In this document: positions 1 through 9,537 of the stretch, piece by piece
Layout: each line of letters starts with the position of its first letter
Numbering within the stretch: the first letter of the stretch is position 1
NCBI GenBank assembly: GCA_026981975.1
Contig: JALSHV010000015.1
Span: 1-64,000, forward strand
DNA from: Aquificaceae bacterium
GTDB lineage: Bacteria; Aquificota; Aquificia; Aquificales; Aquificaceae
Direction of reading: 5' to 3'
Length of the DNA: 64,000 nt
Translations under genes and position numbers: made by a program
The notes under the pieces: generated by a model
Told to the model about the DNA's origin: nothing
Seen by the model: only the letters and a program-made list of their open reading frames with translations
Database searches by the model: none

Positions 1-16
1 GGAGGTAAAAAGAGAA

Positions 17-1234
17 ATGGCTAAGGAAAAATTTGAAAGGACTAAAGAACACGTCAATGTGGGAACAATAGGACACGTAGATCACGGCAAATCTACCCTA
101 ACCTCCGCCATAACCTGTATCCTAGCCGCAGGCTTGGTTGAAGGCGGTAAGGCTGTCTGCTACAAATACGAAGAAATTGATAAAGCCCCAGAAGAAAAAG
201 AAAGAGGTATCACCATTAACATAACCCACGTTGAATACGAAACCCCTAAGCGCCACTACGCTCACGTTGACTGCCCCGGACACGCCGACTACATCAAAAA
301 TATGATAACAGGCGCCGCTCAAATGGACGGCGCTATCCTCGTCGTATCCGCCGCAGACGGACCTATGCCCCAAACCCGTGAACATGTCCTCCTCGCAAGA
401 CAGGTTAACGTCCCCTATATCGTCGTCTATATGAATAAATGCGATATGGTTGATGATGAAGAACTCCTTGAACTGGTAGAGCTTGAAGTGAGAGAACTGC
501 TCAATAAATACGAATTCCCAGGTGACGATGTCCCGGTTATTAAAGGCTCCGCCCTCGGTGCACTCCAAGAACTGGATCAAGGACAAGAAGGTAAATGGAT
601 AGCTTCTGTTAAAGAACTCCTTGAAGCTATGGACAACTATATCCCTACTCCAAAAAGAGAAGCTGATAAGCCCTTCCTTATGCCTATTGAAGATGTCTTC
701 ACTATATCAGGTAGAGGAACTGTCGTAACCGGCAGAGTTGAAAGAGGTGTCCTAAAACCCGGTGAAGAGGTGGAAATCGTCGGACTAAGAGATGAACCTT
801 TAAAAACTGTCGCCACTTCCATTGAAATGTTCAGAAAAATCCTTGATGAGGCTCTGCCCGGTGACAATGTTGGTGTCCTGCTAAGAGGTGTGGGTAAAGA
901 TGATGTGGAAAGAGGTCAGGTTCTTGCTAAGCCCGGCACTGTAACACCCCATAAAAGGTTTAAGGCTCAGGTGTATATCCTCTCAAAAGAAGAAGGTGGA
1001 AGACATACTCCCTTCTTCGTTAACTACAGACCTCAGTTCTACTTCAGAACAGCTGATGTGACGGGAACTGTTGTGAAGCTCCCTGAAGGTGTTGAAATGG
1101 TTATGCCCGGTGATAATGTGGAGCTTGAAGTGGAACTCATCGCCCCGGTAGCTATGGAAGAAGGTCTTAGATTCGCCATAAGAGAAGGTGGTAGAACCGT
1201 CGGCGCAGGTGTGGTTACCAAAATCCTAGACTGA
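17..1234 (+). CDS. tuf: Translation elongation factor EF-Tu
   Basis: GTPase that carries aminoacyl-tRNA to the ribosomal A site; cytosolic. The 405-residue product has the full family length and shows the P-loop GHVDHGKST at residues 19-27, the switch/G3 motif DCPGH near residue 85 and the G4 motif NKCD near 140, followed by the two beta-barrel domains. The start ATG follows a strong ribosome binding site (ggaggt) at the very first bases of the window. It is the first gene of the S10 ribosomal cluster and was probably preceded by fusA or rpsG outside the window (inference from family gene order). Codon use is odd: the first half is rich in C-ending codons (atc, gtc, ctc, tac, aac), unlike the A/T-ending codons of the ribosomal genes that follow. 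Confidence 0.98.
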   Translation: MAKEKFERTKEHVNVGTIGHVDHGKSTLTSAITCILAAGLVEGGKAVCYKYEEIDKAPEEKERGITINITHVEYETPKRHYAHVDCPGHADYIKNMITGAAQMDGAILVVSAADGPMPQTREHVLLARQVNVPYIVVYMNKCDMVDDEELLELVELEVRELLNKYEFPGDDVPVIKGSALGALQELDQGQEGKWIASVKELLEAMDNYIPTPKREADKPFLMPIEDVFTISGRGTVVTGRVERGVLKPGEEVEIVGLRDEPLKTVATSIEMFRKILDEALPGDNVGVLLRGVGKDDVERGQVLAKPGTVTPHKRFKAQVYILSKEEGGRHTPFFVNYRPQFYFRTADVTGTVVKLPEGVEMVMPGDNVELEVELIAPVAMEEGLRFAIREGGRTVGAGVVTKILD

Positions 1235-1247
1235 GGTGCGGATCACT

Positions 1248-1562
1248 ATGGAACAGGATAGGATAAGAATAAGGCTCAGAGCTTATGACTATAAGTTGTT
1301 AGACGAATCTGTAAAAAAAATCATAGAAACCGTTAAAAGAACCGGAGGAGTTGTAAGAGGACCAATACCTATGCCTACTAAAATAAGAAAGTGGTGTGTT
1401 TTGAGATCCCCTCATAAATTTGAACAGTCTCGTGAACACTTTGAAATAAGGGAACATGCACGTATTCTTGATATAACCAGAGTAACTCCTCAAACAATAG
1501 AAGCTCTTATGGAAATAAATTTACCGGCAGGTGTTGATGTAGAAGTCAAAATGAGAGGTTAA
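1248..1562 (+). CDS. rpsJ: 30S ribosomal protein S10
   Basis: Small-subunit ribosomal protein, also the NusE partner in antitermination. The 104-residue product contains the family segments [21 protein letters not shown] and the HFEIREH region. The ORF track starts at a GTG at 1236, but the ATG at 1248 is preferred: gaggtg at 1233-1238 gives a good ribosome binding site spacing, and the product then begins [10 protein letters not shown] as in the family. It lies 13 bp after tuf and 3 bp before rplC, so it is part of one operon. Confidence 0.97.
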   Translation: MEQDRIRIRLRAYDYKLLDESVKKIIETVKRTGGVVRGPIPMPTKIRKWCVLRSPHKFEQSREHFEIREHARILDITRVTPQTIEALMEINLPAGVDVEVKMRG

Positions 1563-1565
1563 ACC

Positions 1566-2276
1566 ATGGGAATAGGACTCATAGGAAAAAAAGCAGGAAT
1601 GACGAGAGTTTTTACTGCCGATGGAATTGCGATACCCGTTACCGTAGTGGAAGTTCCTGAAAACTATATAGTTCAAATTAAAACCCTTGAGAAGGACGGA
1701 TATACAGCTCTTCAAATAGGAGCGGTAGAAGCTAAGGAAAAACACCTTACAAAACCACTCATAGGTCATTTTAAAAAACACGGTGTAAAGCTTCTGAAGT
1801 ATTTAAGAGAGTTTAAAGTTGAGAATCCTCAAGAGTTCAAAGAAGGGCAGGAAATAAAACCAGAAGATATATTTTCTTCGGGAGATTTAGTAGATGTAGT
1901 AGGAACATCAAAAGGTAGAGGTTTTGCAGGAACGATGAAGAGATGGGATTTTTCCGGCTTTCCTAAATCCCACGGACACAGATATCACAGAGCGGTAGGA
2001 GCCATAGGAAACAGATCAGACCCCGGTAGAATATGGAAAGGAAAGAAAATGCCTGGACATTACGGAGCGGAGAAGATAAGAGTTCAGTCCTTATTGGTAG
2101 TTGATATTCTGGTTGAAGAGAAAATTCTTTTGCTGAAAGGTTCTGTTCCCGGACCTAACGGTGGACTGCTTGTAATAGAAAAAAGCACAATAGGTTACAG
2201 AAAAAAACAACAACTCAAACAGAAAAAACTCAAATCTCTTGTAGAAAACCTTCTGAAGGTAGGTGAAGCGTCATGA
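1566..2276 (+). CDS. rplC: 50S ribosomal protein L3
   Basis: Large-subunit assembly-initiator protein whose central loop reaches the peptidyl transferase centre. The 236-residue product starts [16 protein letters not shown], carries the signature [15 protein letters not shown] and the [18 protein letters not shown] loop. It is somewhat longer than the roughly 210 residues usual in bacteria because of a Lys-rich C-terminal tail ([12 protein letters not shown]). Its 3' end overlaps rplD by 4 bp (ATGA), which implies coupled translation. Confidence 0.97.
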   Translation: MGIGLIGKKAGMTRVFTADGIAIPVTVVEVPENYIVQIKTLEKDGYTALQIGAVEAKEKHLTKPLIGHFKKHGVKLLKYLREFKVENPQEFKEGQEIKPEDIFSSGDLVDVVGTSKGRGFAGTMKRWDFSGFPKSHGHRYHRAVGAIGNRSDPGRIWKGKKMPGHYGAEKIRVQSLLVVDILVEEKILLLKGSVPGPNGGLLVIEKSTIGYRKKQQLKQKKLKSLVENLLKVGEAS

Positions 2277-2872
2277 AAATAGGTAACGTAGAAGTCAGAG
2301 ATGATGTGTTTAACGTAAAGGTGAAAAAACACGTTTTATGGGAAGTTGTAAAGTGGCAACTTGCTTGCAGAAGACAAGGAACCCACTCTACAAAAACAAG
2401 AGGAGAGGTAGCCTACAGTGGAAGGAAGATACTTCCCCAGAAAGGAACAGGACACGCCAGAAGAGGAGATAGAGGAGCCAATATACTCGTAGGCGGAGGT
2501 GTAGCTCACGGACCCAAACCCAGAGATTATTGGTATCCCCTACCCAAGAAAGTAAGGAAATTAGCCCTTAAAATGGCACTGTCTGATAAAGCGAAAAACA
2601 ATGCTATTTTCATTGTAGATTCCATAAATATTAAAGACAAACCTAAAACAAAAAAAGCCTTGGAATTTCTCAAGAATCTTAAAATTGATGATAAGAAAGT
2701 TCTTATTGTAATACCTGAGAAAGATGAAGTTATCTATAAATCCTTCAGGAATTTGCCGACAGTCAAAATGATAACAGCAGAAGGATTGAATACTTACGAT
2801 ATACTCTGGAGTGACTGTTTAGTTTTAGTCAAATCGGCTATTGAAAAGATTTACAAGAGGGTAGAAACATGA
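2273..2872 (+). CDS. rplD: 50S ribosomal protein L4
   Basis: Large-subunit protein lining the exit tunnel; in some bacteria it also represses the S10 operon, which cannot be judged here because the operon leader is outside the window. The 199-residue product contains the conserved tunnel-loop region [26 protein letters not shown] and [19 protein letters not shown]. It overlaps both neighbours by 4 bp (rplC before, rplW after). Confidence 0.97.
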   Translation: MKIGNVEVRDDVFNVKVKKHVLWEVVKWQLACRRQGTHSTKTRGEVAYSGRKILPQKGTGHARRGDRGANILVGGGVAHGPKPRDYWYPLPKKVRKLALKMALSDKAKNNAIFIVDSINIKDKPKTKKALEFLKNLKIDDKKVLIVIPEKDEVIYKSFRNLPTVKMITAEGLNTYDILWSDCLVLVKSAIEKIYKRVET

Positions 2873-3177
2873 GCCAAAGAAAGGCTTATGAGATAATAAT
2901 AAGACCCGTTATTACTGAAAAGAGTAATAGGCTTATGGAAGACTTGGGTAAATACACTTTTGAGGTTGCTCTAGACGCTTCAAAAAGTGAGATAAAGAAC
3001 GCAGTGGAAGAACTGTTCGGTGTAAAAGTTAAAAAAGTAAACACCATGATAGTAAAACCTAAGAAAAAAAGAGTTCTGGGTAGATTTAGACAATACGGTT
3101 ATACACGTAAATGGAAAAAAGCTGTAATAACCTTAGAACCGGGACAGAGTATAGATCTTTTAAATTTCAGTAGTTAA
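2869..3177 (+). CDS. rplW: 50S ribosomal protein L23
   Basis: Large-subunit protein at the tunnel exit, the docking site for trigger factor and SRP. The 102-residue product shows [15 protein letters not shown] near the N-terminus and the family core [26 protein letters not shown] (quoted in part). Overlaps rplD by 4 bp and is followed by rplB after 10 bp with an aaggagctaaaaatg start context. Confidence 0.96.
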   Translation: MSQRKAYEIIIRPVITEKSNRLMEDLGKYTFEVALDASKSEIKNAVEELFGVKVKKVNTMIVKPKKKRVLGRFRQYGYTRKWKKAVITLEPGQSIDLLNFSS

Positions 3178-3187
3178 GGAGCTAAAA

Positions 3188-4051
3188 ATGGGTGTAAGAA
3201 AGCTTAAGCCTGTCACTAACGGAACAAGACACGCTATCATTTATGATTTTGCGGAAATAACAAAAACCAAACCCGAAAAATCTCTTCTTATATGGTGGCA
3301 CAGAGCAAAAGGAAGATCCCGTCAGCAAGGTAAAATAACTTCAAGACACAGAGGAGGAGGACACAAAAAACTTTACCGTATCATAGACTTCAAAAGAGAT
3401 AAAAGTCTTGTTCCCGCAAAAGTAGCCGCCATAGAATACGATCCCTTCAGAAGTGCCAGAATAGCTCTTCTTCACTACGCAGACGGTGAAAAAAGATATA
3501 TTCTCTGGCCTGAAAATTTAAAAGTGGGAGATACTGTAATATCAATAAGTTACGAAGATGCATCGGCTGGAAAGGAACTTCCCGAAATAAAACCGGGAAA
3601 TGCAATGCCTTTAAAATTTATACCAGTGGGAACTTTCATTCATAACATAGAACTAAAGCCCGGTAAAGGAGGGCAGCTGGTTAGATCCGCCGGAACTTCC
3701 GCTCAGATACTGGGAAGGACAGGGACTTACGTCCAGATCAGATTACCTTCTGGTGAAATGAGACTTGTTCATGAAAGGTGTATGGCAACCATAGGAAAGG
3801 TAGGATTGGCGGAGCACGAGCTTATAAAATTAGGTAAAGCGGGAAGAGCACGTTGGTTAGGTTGGAGACCCCACACACGGGGAACTGCAATGAATCCGGT
3901 TGATCACCCTCACGGCGGTGGAGAAGGTAAAACCCGAGGCAAACATCCAGAATCTCCGTGGGGTTGGAAGACAAAAGGTTTTAAAACCCGTAGAGGGAAA
4001 AAACATTCCGATAGATTTATAATTACACGTAGAGATGGGAGGCCATTGTAA
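3188..4051 (+). CDS. rplB: 50S ribosomal protein L2
   Basis: Core large-subunit protein needed for subunit joining and peptidyl transfer. The 287-residue product is slightly longer than the usual 273-276. It contains [12 protein letters not shown], the SH3-like middle part, and the C-terminal motif [13 protein letters not shown] that holds the conserved histidine near the peptidyl transferase centre. The stop codon overlaps the rpsS start by 1 bp (TAATG). Confidence 0.97.
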   Translation: MGVRKLKPVTNGTRHAIIYDFAEITKTKPEKSLLIWWHRAKGRSRQQGKITSRHRGGGHKKLYRIIDFKRDKSLVPAKVAAIEYDPFRSARIALLHYADGEKRYILWPENLKVGDTVISISYEDASAGKELPEIKPGNAMPLKFIPVGTFIHNIELKPGKGGQLVRSAGTSAQILGRTGTYVQIRLPSGEMRLVHERCMATIGKVGLAEHELIKLGKAGRARWLGWRPHTRGTAMNPVDHPHGGGEGKTRGKHPESPWGWKTKGFKTRRGKKHSDRFIITRRDGRPL

Positions 4052-4512
4052 TGGGATTTAAAGGTGCATGGAACAAAAGAAATAAACTTATAGAGGATCT
4101 TGAAACCTTTTATAAACTCTATAAGAAGATTCACAGACTTCACAAAAAAGTCAAGGAAGCTCAGAAAAAAGGAGATCCACAACTAATAGAAAGAAGAATA
4201 AAAAAATATGAAGAAGTCTATGAAGAGTATAGAAAATTGGTAGATAAAAAGGCGTGGGTTCATCCCAAGCTTTGGAAAAAAATAAGAGAAATGAACAAGG
4301 CAGGGGAAAGGAAAGTAATAAAAACTTATTCCAGATCCACTACAATAATACCTGAGTTTGTAGGACACACTATAGCGGTTCACAACGGAAAGACCTTTGT
4401 TCCTGTCTATATAACACAGGATATGGTAGGACATAAACTGGGAGAATTCGCACCGACCAGGATTTTCAGAAGCCACCCAGAAAAGAGCGCTAAGGTAGTA
4501 AAGAGAAAGTGA
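4051..4512 (+). CDS. rpsS: 30S ribosomal protein S19 with a long helical insertion
   Basis: Small-subunit head protein that contacts S13 and the A-site tRNA region. The C-terminal part (about residue 68 onward: [40 protein letters not shown]) is a normal S19 core. Between the first residues (MGFKGAWNK) and this core lie about 60 extra, strongly charged residues rich in Lys, Glu and Tyr that look alpha-helical or coiled-coil. The product is 153 residues against about 90 in most bacteria. It is in one uninterrupted frame and coupled to rplB, so this is not a frameshift. I recall that Aquifex S19 is also enlarged, but cannot check it. Confidence 0.95.
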   Translation: MGFKGAWNKRNKLIEDLETFYKLYKKIHRLHKKVKEAQKKGDPQLIERRIKKYEEVYEEYRKLVDKKAWVHPKLWKKIREMNKAGERKVIKTYSRSTTIIPEFVGHTIAVHNGKTFVPVYITQDMVGHKLGEFAPTRIFRSHPEKSAKVVKRK

Positions 4513-4521
4513 GGTAAAAAA

Positions 4522-4914
4522 ATGGGACAGATGAGTATAAAAAACAAAAGGGAAAGAGAAGGTTACAGAGAAGGGGAAGCTATTGCTATACTTAGGTATG
4601 CGCGCATATCACCTTTAAAAGCCCGTTTAGTTCTTAAGGAAATTCACGGAAAGGAAGTAGGAGAAGCTCTTTACATTCTTAAAGTGATACCCAAAAAAGC
4701 TGCTCGCATAGTGGAAAATCTTCTCAAGAGTGCCTTGGCAAATGCGGAAGAAAAGGGGTTGGATTTAGATAGCCTGTATATAAAAAAAGCAGTAGCGGAT
4801 AGAGGACCTGTTTTAAGAAAATGGTTTCCAAGAGCGCACGGAAGAGCCACACTTTTGCGCAAAAGGCTTTCTCATATAACTATAGTCCTTGCTGAGAAGA
4901 AAAAGGAGGACTGA
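4522..4914 (+). CDS. rplV: 50S ribosomal protein L22
   Basis: Large-subunit protein whose hairpin lines the exit tunnel. The 130-residue product contains YARISPLKARLVLKEI, ANAEEKGLD and the tunnel-hairpin/terminal segment PRAHGRATLLRKRLSHI. The ATG at 4522 is chosen because gaggt at 4511-4515 is properly spaced; an ATG three codons later is possible. It has a short basic N-terminal extension (about 18 residues) relative to E. coli. Confidence 0.96.
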   Translation: MGQMSIKNKREREGYREGEAIAILRYARISPLKARLVLKEIHGKEVGEALYILKVIPKKAARIVENLLKSALANAEEKGLDLDSLYIKKAVADRGPVLRKWFPRAHGRATLLRKRLSHITIVLAEKKKED

Positions 4915-4917
4915 TAC

Positions 4918-5613
4918 ATGGGTCAAAAAACACATCCTGTAGGTTTCAGACTTGGCATTACTAAGGGTTGGGATTCAAGATGGTATGCTCCTAAAAAAGA
5001 ATACCATCTTATTCTTCACGAGGATTTGAAAATAAAGAATTACATAAAAGAAAGATACAAAGTAGCAGGTATTTCAAAAATAGAAATAGACAGAATAGTG
5101 GACAAGCTTAAACTCAGAATTAATGCAGCAAGGCCCGCTATAATCATTGGCAGAAAAGGACAGGAGGTTGAACTTCTCAAAAAGACCATAGAAAAAATAG
5201 CACCGGGTAAAGAAGTAACCATAAACGTAAATGAAGTTAAAGTTCCAGAATTAGATGCCCAACTTATAGCGGAGGATATAGCTCTTCAGATAGAAAGAAG
5301 GGTATCGCATCGCAGGGCGATGAAAAGAGCCATAGATAACGCTCTTAAAGCGGGAGCTAAAGGAGTAAAGGTTCAGGTAAAAGGGAGAATAGGAGGCGCA
5401 GAGTTAGCACGCAGAGAGTGGTTTTTAGTAGGTAGAATGCCTCTTCAAACGCTAAGAGCGGATATAGATTACGGCTTTGCAACAGCTTACACCAAATACG
5501 GTATTCTAAGTGTAAAAGTGTGGATATATCACGGAGACAAACTGAAAAAGAAAAAGGAAGAAATTCTTAAGAAAATAGAAGAGGACTTAGCAAAAGCAGG
5601 ACAGGAGGGTTAA
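4918..5613 (+). CDS. rpsC: 30S ribosomal protein S3
   Basis: Small-subunit protein at the mRNA entry channel. The 231-residue product begins [13 protein letters not shown], has the KH-domain loop [14 protein letters not shown] near residues 75-90, the segment [14 protein letters not shown] and the C-terminal [14 protein letters not shown]. Lies 3 bp after rplV and 3 bp before rplP in the same operon. Confidence 0.97.
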   Translation: MGQKTHPVGFRLGITKGWDSRWYAPKKEYHLILHEDLKIKNYIKERYKVAGISKIEIDRIVDKLKLRINAARPAIIIGRKGQEVELLKKTIEKIAPGKEVTINVNEVKVPELDAQLIAEDIALQIERRVSHRRAMKRAIDNALKAGAKGVKVQVKGRIGGAELARREWFLVGRMPLQTLRADIDYGFATAYTKYGILSVKVWIYHGDKLKKKKEEILKKIEEDLAKAGQEG

Positions 5614-5616
5614 AAG

Positions 5617-6039
5617 ATGTTCCTTCAACCCAAGAAGACCAAATTCAGAAAACAAAGAAGAGGAAGCCTTAAAGGAAAGGCTTCAAGGGGTAACAAGGTT
5701 GCCTTTGGAGAATACGGCATACAGGCTATGGATAGAGCTTGGATCACCCAAAGACAGATAGAAGCTGTGAGAGTCGCTCTTGTAAGAGCCCTCAGAAAGG
5801 GAGCAAAAGTATGGATTAGAATATTCCCCGACAAACCCTATACAAAAAAACCTAACGAAGTTAGAATGGGTGGCGGTAAAGGAGATCCCGAAGGATTTGT
5901 CGCGGTTGTTAAACCCGGCAGGATAATGTTTGAGTTTTCCGGAGTTACCGAAGAAGCAGCTCAAGAAGCTTTTCGTTTGGCTTCCGCTAAGCTTCCCATA
6001 AAAACCAGACTTGTAAAAGCAGGAGGCTTAAGAGTATGA
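5617..6039 (+). CDS. rplP: 50S ribosomal protein L16
   Basis: Large-subunit protein near the A site. The 140-residue product begins [16 protein letters not shown] and includes the conserved [20 protein letters not shown] stretch with the arginine and glycine-rich loop. Overlaps rpmC by 4 bp (ATGA). Confidence 0.97.
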   Translation: MFLQPKKTKFRKQRRGSLKGKASRGNKVAFGEYGIQAMDRAWITQRQIEAVRVALVRALRKGAKVWIRIFPDKPYTKKPNEVRMGGGKGDPEGFVAVVKPGRIMFEFSGVTEEAAQEAFRLASAKLPIKTRLVKAGGLRV

Positions 6040-6236
6040 AAGCTTCTGAATTAAGACAGCTGACCAAAGAAGAACTGGAAAAAAAACTAGATGAAATGAA
6101 AAAGGAACTTCTCAAATTACGCTTTCAACAGAAAATATCGGGATTAGAAAATCCTATGGCTATAAGGAAACTGAGAAAAGATATAGCACGTGTATTAACA
6201 GTTTTAAAAGAGAAAGAGGTGGCTTCCGATGACTGA
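6036..6236 (+). CDS. rpmC: 50S ribosomal protein L29
   Basis: Small helical large-subunit protein near the tunnel exit. The 66-residue product starts [20 protein letters not shown], then has the typical LLKLRFQ and [15 protein letters not shown] helices. It overlaps rplP by 4 bp and rpsQ by 8 bp. Confidence 0.95.
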   Translation: MKASELRQLTKEELEKKLDEMKKELLKLRFQQKISGLENPMAIRKLRKDIARVLTVLKEKEVASDD

Positions 6237-6516
6237 GAAAAAGTGGCATGAAAAAAGAAAACATCTTGTAGGAGTTGTTGTTTCCGATAAAATGGACAAA
6301 ACCGTAGTAGTTAAAGTGGACAGAAAAGTTCCTCACCCTCTTTACGGTAAGCATATTGTTAAGAGTAAAAAATACCACGCTCATGATGAGAGAAACGAAT
6401 GCAGAATTGGAGATGTAGTTGAAATAAGAGAGACGCGCCCTCTTTCAAAAACAAAACGATGGGTTGTGGTAAAGGTTATTAAAAGAAGTGAAAAAGCAGA
6501 ACACGCCTCTGCTTAG
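6229..6516 (+). CDS. rpsQ: 30S ribosomal protein S17; last ribosomal gene here
   Basis: Primary 16S rRNA-binding protein with an OB fold. The 95-residue product shows [20 protein letters not shown], the [16 protein letters not shown] segment and [16 protein letters not shown]. In most bacteria rplN, rplX, rplE and others follow; here the operon stops, and a possible terminator and unrelated genes follow. The same break after rpsQ is what I recall for Aquifex aeolicus. Confidence 0.96.
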   Translation: MTEKKWHEKRKHLVGVVVSDKMDKTVVVKVDRKVPHPLYGKHIVKSKKYHAHDERNECRIGDVVEIRETRPLSKTKRWVVVKVIKRSEKAEHASA

Positions 6517-6540
6517 TGAGCAGTTATCTTTTCTTTTAGC
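6509..6540 (+). terminator. Possible intrinsic terminator after rpsQ
   Basis: CTGCT-TAGTG-AGCAG can form a 5-bp stem with a 5-base loop, overlapping the rpsQ stop codon, and is followed at once by a T-rich tract (ttatcttttctttt). The stem is short, especially for a thermophile, so it may be weak. It fits the change from ribosomal to unrelated genes. Confidence 0.4.
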
Positions 6541-6550
6541 TTTCAGAGCC

Positions 6551-6556
6551 TATTTT
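6551..6556 (+). promoter_or_regulatory. -10-like box TATTTT for the small membrane protein gene
   Basis: TATTTT lies 7 bp before the ATG at 6564, so transcription would start at about the start codon. There is no ribosome binding site in the gap. No clear -35 is visible. This is one of many such -10/start pairs in the window. Confidence 0.4.
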
Positions 6557-6563
6557 AATTTTT

Positions 6564-6770
6564 ATGCTCCGTTATATTATTTACATAGTTGCCGTATTTC
6601 TAATAATTGATCATGTATATACCCATTGGGGACCTCAGATAATAAACAGTCTTGCAAGTAGTTTTATGGGAAGAAAAGTTACCGTAGTAGAGGATTCACC
6701 CTATAAAGAGAGCATTATAGATAAACTCATTAAGGAGGTAAACAATTCAGTTAATAAGTTACGGAGGTAA
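6564..6770 (+). CDS. Small single-pass membrane protein of unknown function
   Basis: A 68-residue product with one hydrophobic segment at about residues 2-18 (LRYIIYIVAVFLIID) and a polar, Lys/Asn-rich tail likely in the cytoplasm or periplasm. I do not recognise the family. It fills the space between the S10 operon and ribBA, ends 4 bp before the ribBA start, and its 3' end carries the ribBA ribosome binding site (ggaggt), so the two are probably cotranscribed. It has no Shine-Dalgarno sequence of its own. The tight packing supports a real gene, but the evidence is only length, context and the membrane segment. Confidence 0.6.
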   Translation: MLRYIIYIVAVFLIIDHVYTHWGPQIINSLASSFMGRKVTVVEDSPYKESIIDKLIKEVNNSVNKLRR

Positions 6771-6774
6771 ACTG

Positions 6775-7986
6775 ATGGAGGAAAAAATTTTCAGCACTAT
6801 TGAAGAAGCTGTAGAGGATATTAAAAAAGGAAAAATGGTCATTGTAGTAGACGATCCAGATAGAGAAAACGAAGGTGATCTGGTAATGGCAGCGGAGAAA
6901 GTAACACCCGAACACATAAATTTTATGGCTAAATACGGTAGAGGATTGATATGTCTTTCCCTCACACCTGAAAGATGTGAAGAGCTTGATCTTTACCCTA
7001 TGGCTCACAGAAATACAGATCCCAAGGGAACTTACTTCTGCGTGTCCATAGACGCTCACCCGAAATACGGAATCACGACAGGTATTTCCGCTTACGACAG
7101 AGCGAAAACCATACAGCTCGCTATAAGTCCTTCAGCTAAACCTTCAGATTTTGTAAGACCTGGTCATGTATTCCCGCTAAGAGCAAGGGCTGGTGGAGTT
7201 CTGGAGAGAGCTGGGCATACGGAAGCTTCCGTTGATCTTGCAAAGCTTGCGGGATTGTATCCCGCAGGTGTTATCTGTGAGATCATGAAAGAAGACGGAA
7301 CTATGGCTCGCTTACCAGATCTCGTAACCTTTGCTCGTAGATACAATCTTAAGATAATAACTATTGCGGATCTTATAAGATATAGACTTCGGAAGGAACG
7401 GCTTGTGGAAAGAATCGCAAGTGCTCATCTGCCAACAGAATGGGGAGTATTTAAAATACACGCTTACAGGCACAAGTTAACCGCAGAAGAGCAAATAGCA
7501 CTGACAATGGGAGAATGGCGCGAAGAAGAACCTGTGCTTGTTAGAGTTCATTCTGAGTGTTTGACGGGTGATGTTTTTAGATCAATGCGATGTGACTGTA
7601 GATCTCAGCTTGAATCAGCTCTAAATACCATAGCAAAAGAAGGTAAAGGTGTTTTGGTTTATATTCTTGGGCATGAAGGTAGAGGTATAGGTATAGCTAA
7701 TAAAATAAAAGCTTATGAACTTCAGGAAAAGGGGTATGACACAGTAGAGGCGAACGAAAAACTCGGATATCCGCCGGATCTACGGGATTACGGTGTAGGT
7801 GTTCAGATCCTCTTGGATCTGGGAGTAAAGAAAATGAGACTTATGACAAATAATCCCCGTAAGATAGTGGCTCTTGAAGGGTTTGGTCTTGAAATAGTGG
7901 AAAGAGTTCCGCTTCAAGTCAATCCCAATCCGCACAACAAAACCTATTTAACTGCAAAAAAAGACAAACTGGGTCATCTTATATAA
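6775..7986 (+). CDS. ribBA: Bifunctional riboflavin protein RibBA: DHBP synthase / GTP cyclohydrolase II
   Basis: Supplies both precursors of riboflavin: 3,4-dihydroxy-2-butanone 4-phosphate from ribulose 5-phosphate (N-terminal half, about residues 1-200) and the pyrimidine from GTP (C-terminal half, about 205-403). The RibB half shows VDDPDRENEGDLVMAAE and RAGGVLERAGHTEASVDL; the RibA half shows VRVHSECLTGDVFRSMRCDC with the zinc cysteines and GHEGRGIGIANK. Full length at 403 residues. A strong ggaggt precedes the ATG. No FMN riboswitch is visible in the short upstream space. Confidence 0.97.
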   Translation: MEEKIFSTIEEAVEDIKKGKMVIVVDDPDRENEGDLVMAAEKVTPEHINFMAKYGRGLICLSLTPERCEELDLYPMAHRNTDPKGTYFCVSIDAHPKYGITTGISAYDRAKTIQLAISPSAKPSDFVRPGHVFPLRARAGGVLERAGHTEASVDLAKLAGLYPAGVICEIMKEDGTMARLPDLVTFARRYNLKIITIADLIRYRLRKERLVERIASAHLPTEWGVFKIHAYRHKLTAEEQIALTMGEWREEEPVLVRVHSECLTGDVFRSMRCDCRSQLESALNTIAKEGKGVLVYILGHEGRGIGIANKIKAYELQEKGYDTVEANEKLGYPPDLRDYGVGVQILLDLGVKKMRLMTNNPRKIVALEGFGLEIVERVPLQVNPNPHNKTYLTAKKDKLGHLI

Positions 7987-7991
7987 GAACC

Positions 7992-8294
7992 ATGAGGAAA
8001 AGTTTGGAAGATCTTTTAAAACAAATGCTCATATCCGCAAAGATAAGGTTTGAAGGTTATAAGGAAATAATAGAAGATCTTGAGATTACCGAACTCAAAC
8101 ACGATCTCGGAGAATACAAAGAGCTTTTAAAGAAGGAAATTTCACCTCTTACAAAGAAAGCTCTGTTCTCAAGGAATGAAGAACTCCTCAGCTTAGCTCA
8201 GGAGGTAGAAGATATTTACAAAAAGCTTATAAAAATGATAGAAGAGAAAATCGCTCATGAAAGGGAAAGAAAGCGGGGAGAAATATCCCCTTGA
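7992..8294 (+). CDS. Small helical protein of unknown function
   Basis: A 100-residue, highly charged, probably all-helical product with Leu-rich heptad-like spacing (LEDLLKQMLISAK, EYKELLKKE, EEVEDIYKKLIKMIEEK-like segments). No family recognised. It starts 5 bp after ribBA and its end overlaps the diguanylate cyclase start by 38 bp in another frame, so it probably belongs to the same transcript. Being cytosolic and next to a cyclase it could be a partner, but nothing in the sequence proves this. Confidence 0.6.
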   Translation: MRKSLEDLLKQMLISAKIRFEGYKEIIEDLEITELKHDLGEYKELLKKEISPLTKKALFSRNEELLSLAQEVEDIYKKLIKMIEEKIAHERERKRGEISP

Positions 8295-9510
8295 AGAGTT
8301 TGAACGTTTTTTTGACATATTGGCAATCAGAGATGAATCACAGATAGAACGAGAATTTAAAGGTATAAAGTTCTTAAAATTCTCTCCCATCATAGAAAAA
8401 GCTTTTTTAAGCTTTTATCTTCATAAGTTTCTATGGCAAAAAAGAATTGCTGTCTTAGCGGGTGTTTCTCTATACGCTGTATTTGGAATACTGGATACCG
8501 TTGTTATGCCAGAAGTTAAAGATGCTCTTTGGTTTATAAGATACGGTGTAGTTTGTCCACTTGGAGTTTTATTCCTTCTTATAACTTTTAAAATCCTAAA
8601 TGAAAACGTTATACAAGTCCTTCACTTGTTTCTTGTAATGATTGCAGGTCTGGGAATAATTGCCATGATATACGTAGCACCTCACACAAAATCGCATATA
8701 TACTATGCGGGTCTTATGCTTGTAGTTTTTTACGCCTATACTTTCTCCGCAATGAGATTTTACTACGCGTCAATAAGCGCTTTGAGTATCACCTTAGGAT
8801 ATGTATTCTTAGATATATACTTTGTAAAAACTCCGCAGGAGTATTTTATAGCAAATATTTTCTTCTTAGGAGCTTCTAACTTTATAGGACTACCTGTTTC
8901 CTATTTACTTGAACGTCATATAAGAAGAGATTTTCTCCTAACTATGTTGCTGGCTTTTGAGAAAAAGAAAACGGATAAACTAAACCTAAAACTGAGAAAT
9001 ATATCTTACCTTGATGGTCTTACAGGAGTAGCTAATCGTAGGCGTTTTGAAGAGTATCTAAGTAGAGAATGGGAAAGAGCAAAGAAAAATAAACAGCCTA
9101 TTTCTCTTCTGATGGCTGATATTGATTTTTTTAAACGTTACAACGATATCCTTGGACACTTAGAAGGAGATGAATGTCTAAGAAAAGTAGCTCAGACAAT
9201 AAGCAAACACGTTCGCTCGGGAATGGATTTAGTTGCCAGATACGGCGGAGAAGAATTCGCCATAATTTTACCGGAAACAGACGAAGCTCAAGCTAAGACA
9301 ATTGCTGAAAGAATTAGAAAAGACATAGAAGACTTAAAAATTCCTCATCCTCTTTCCGAAATTTCGGAATACATAACAGTAAGCCTTGGTGTAGCAACTT
9401 TAATTCCACGTAACAATCTTAACAAAGAGGTAATAATAAATATGGCAGATAAGGCTCTTTACAGTGCAAAAAGCAAAGGAAGGAACAGGGTAGAAGTATT
9501 CAACAATTAA
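8257..9510 (+). CDS. Membrane diguanylate cyclase (GGDEF)
   Basis: Makes c-di-GMP from two GTP. Residues about 45-220 form roughly six hydrophobic helices (for example IAVLAGVSLYAVFGILD, VLFLLITFKIL, FLVMIAGLGIIAMIYVA), a membrane sensor of unrecognised type. The GGDEF domain covers about 255-417, with the complete substrate and metal segment ADIDFFKRYNDILGHLEGDE and the active-site loop ARYGGEEF. The inhibitory I-site RxxD is not in register (RSGMD, one residue too long), so feedback control may be altered. The ATG at 8257 overlaps the previous gene by 38 bp with no obvious ribosome binding site, so the exact start is less certain than the domain call. Confidence 0.92.
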   Translation: MKGKESGEKYPLEEFERFFDILAIRDESQIEREFKGIKFLKFSPIIEKAFLSFYLHKFLWQKRIAVLAGVSLYAVFGILDTVVMPEVKDALWFIRYGVVCPLGVLFLLITFKILNENVIQVLHLFLVMIAGLGIIAMIYVAPHTKSHIYYAGLMLVVFYAYTFSAMRFYYASISALSITLGYVFLDIYFVKTPQEYFIANIFFLGASNFIGLPVSYLLERHIRRDFLLTMLLAFEKKKTDKLNLKLRNISYLDGLTGVANRRRFEEYLSREWERAKKNKQPISLLMADIDFFKRYNDILGHLEGDECLRKVAQTISKHVRSGMDLVARYGGEEFAIILPETDEAQAKTIAERIRKDIEDLKIPHPLSEISEYITVSLGVATLIPRNNLNKEVIINMADKALYSAKSKGRNRVEVFNN

Positions 9511-9537
9511 ATTAAATTACATTTTTCTCCTAACCCT

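Noticed and set aside
6517-6774. Possible FMN riboswitch upstream of ribBA
   Set aside because: The space is filled by a small membrane-protein ORF and a possible terminator; no RFN-type conserved boxes were seen.
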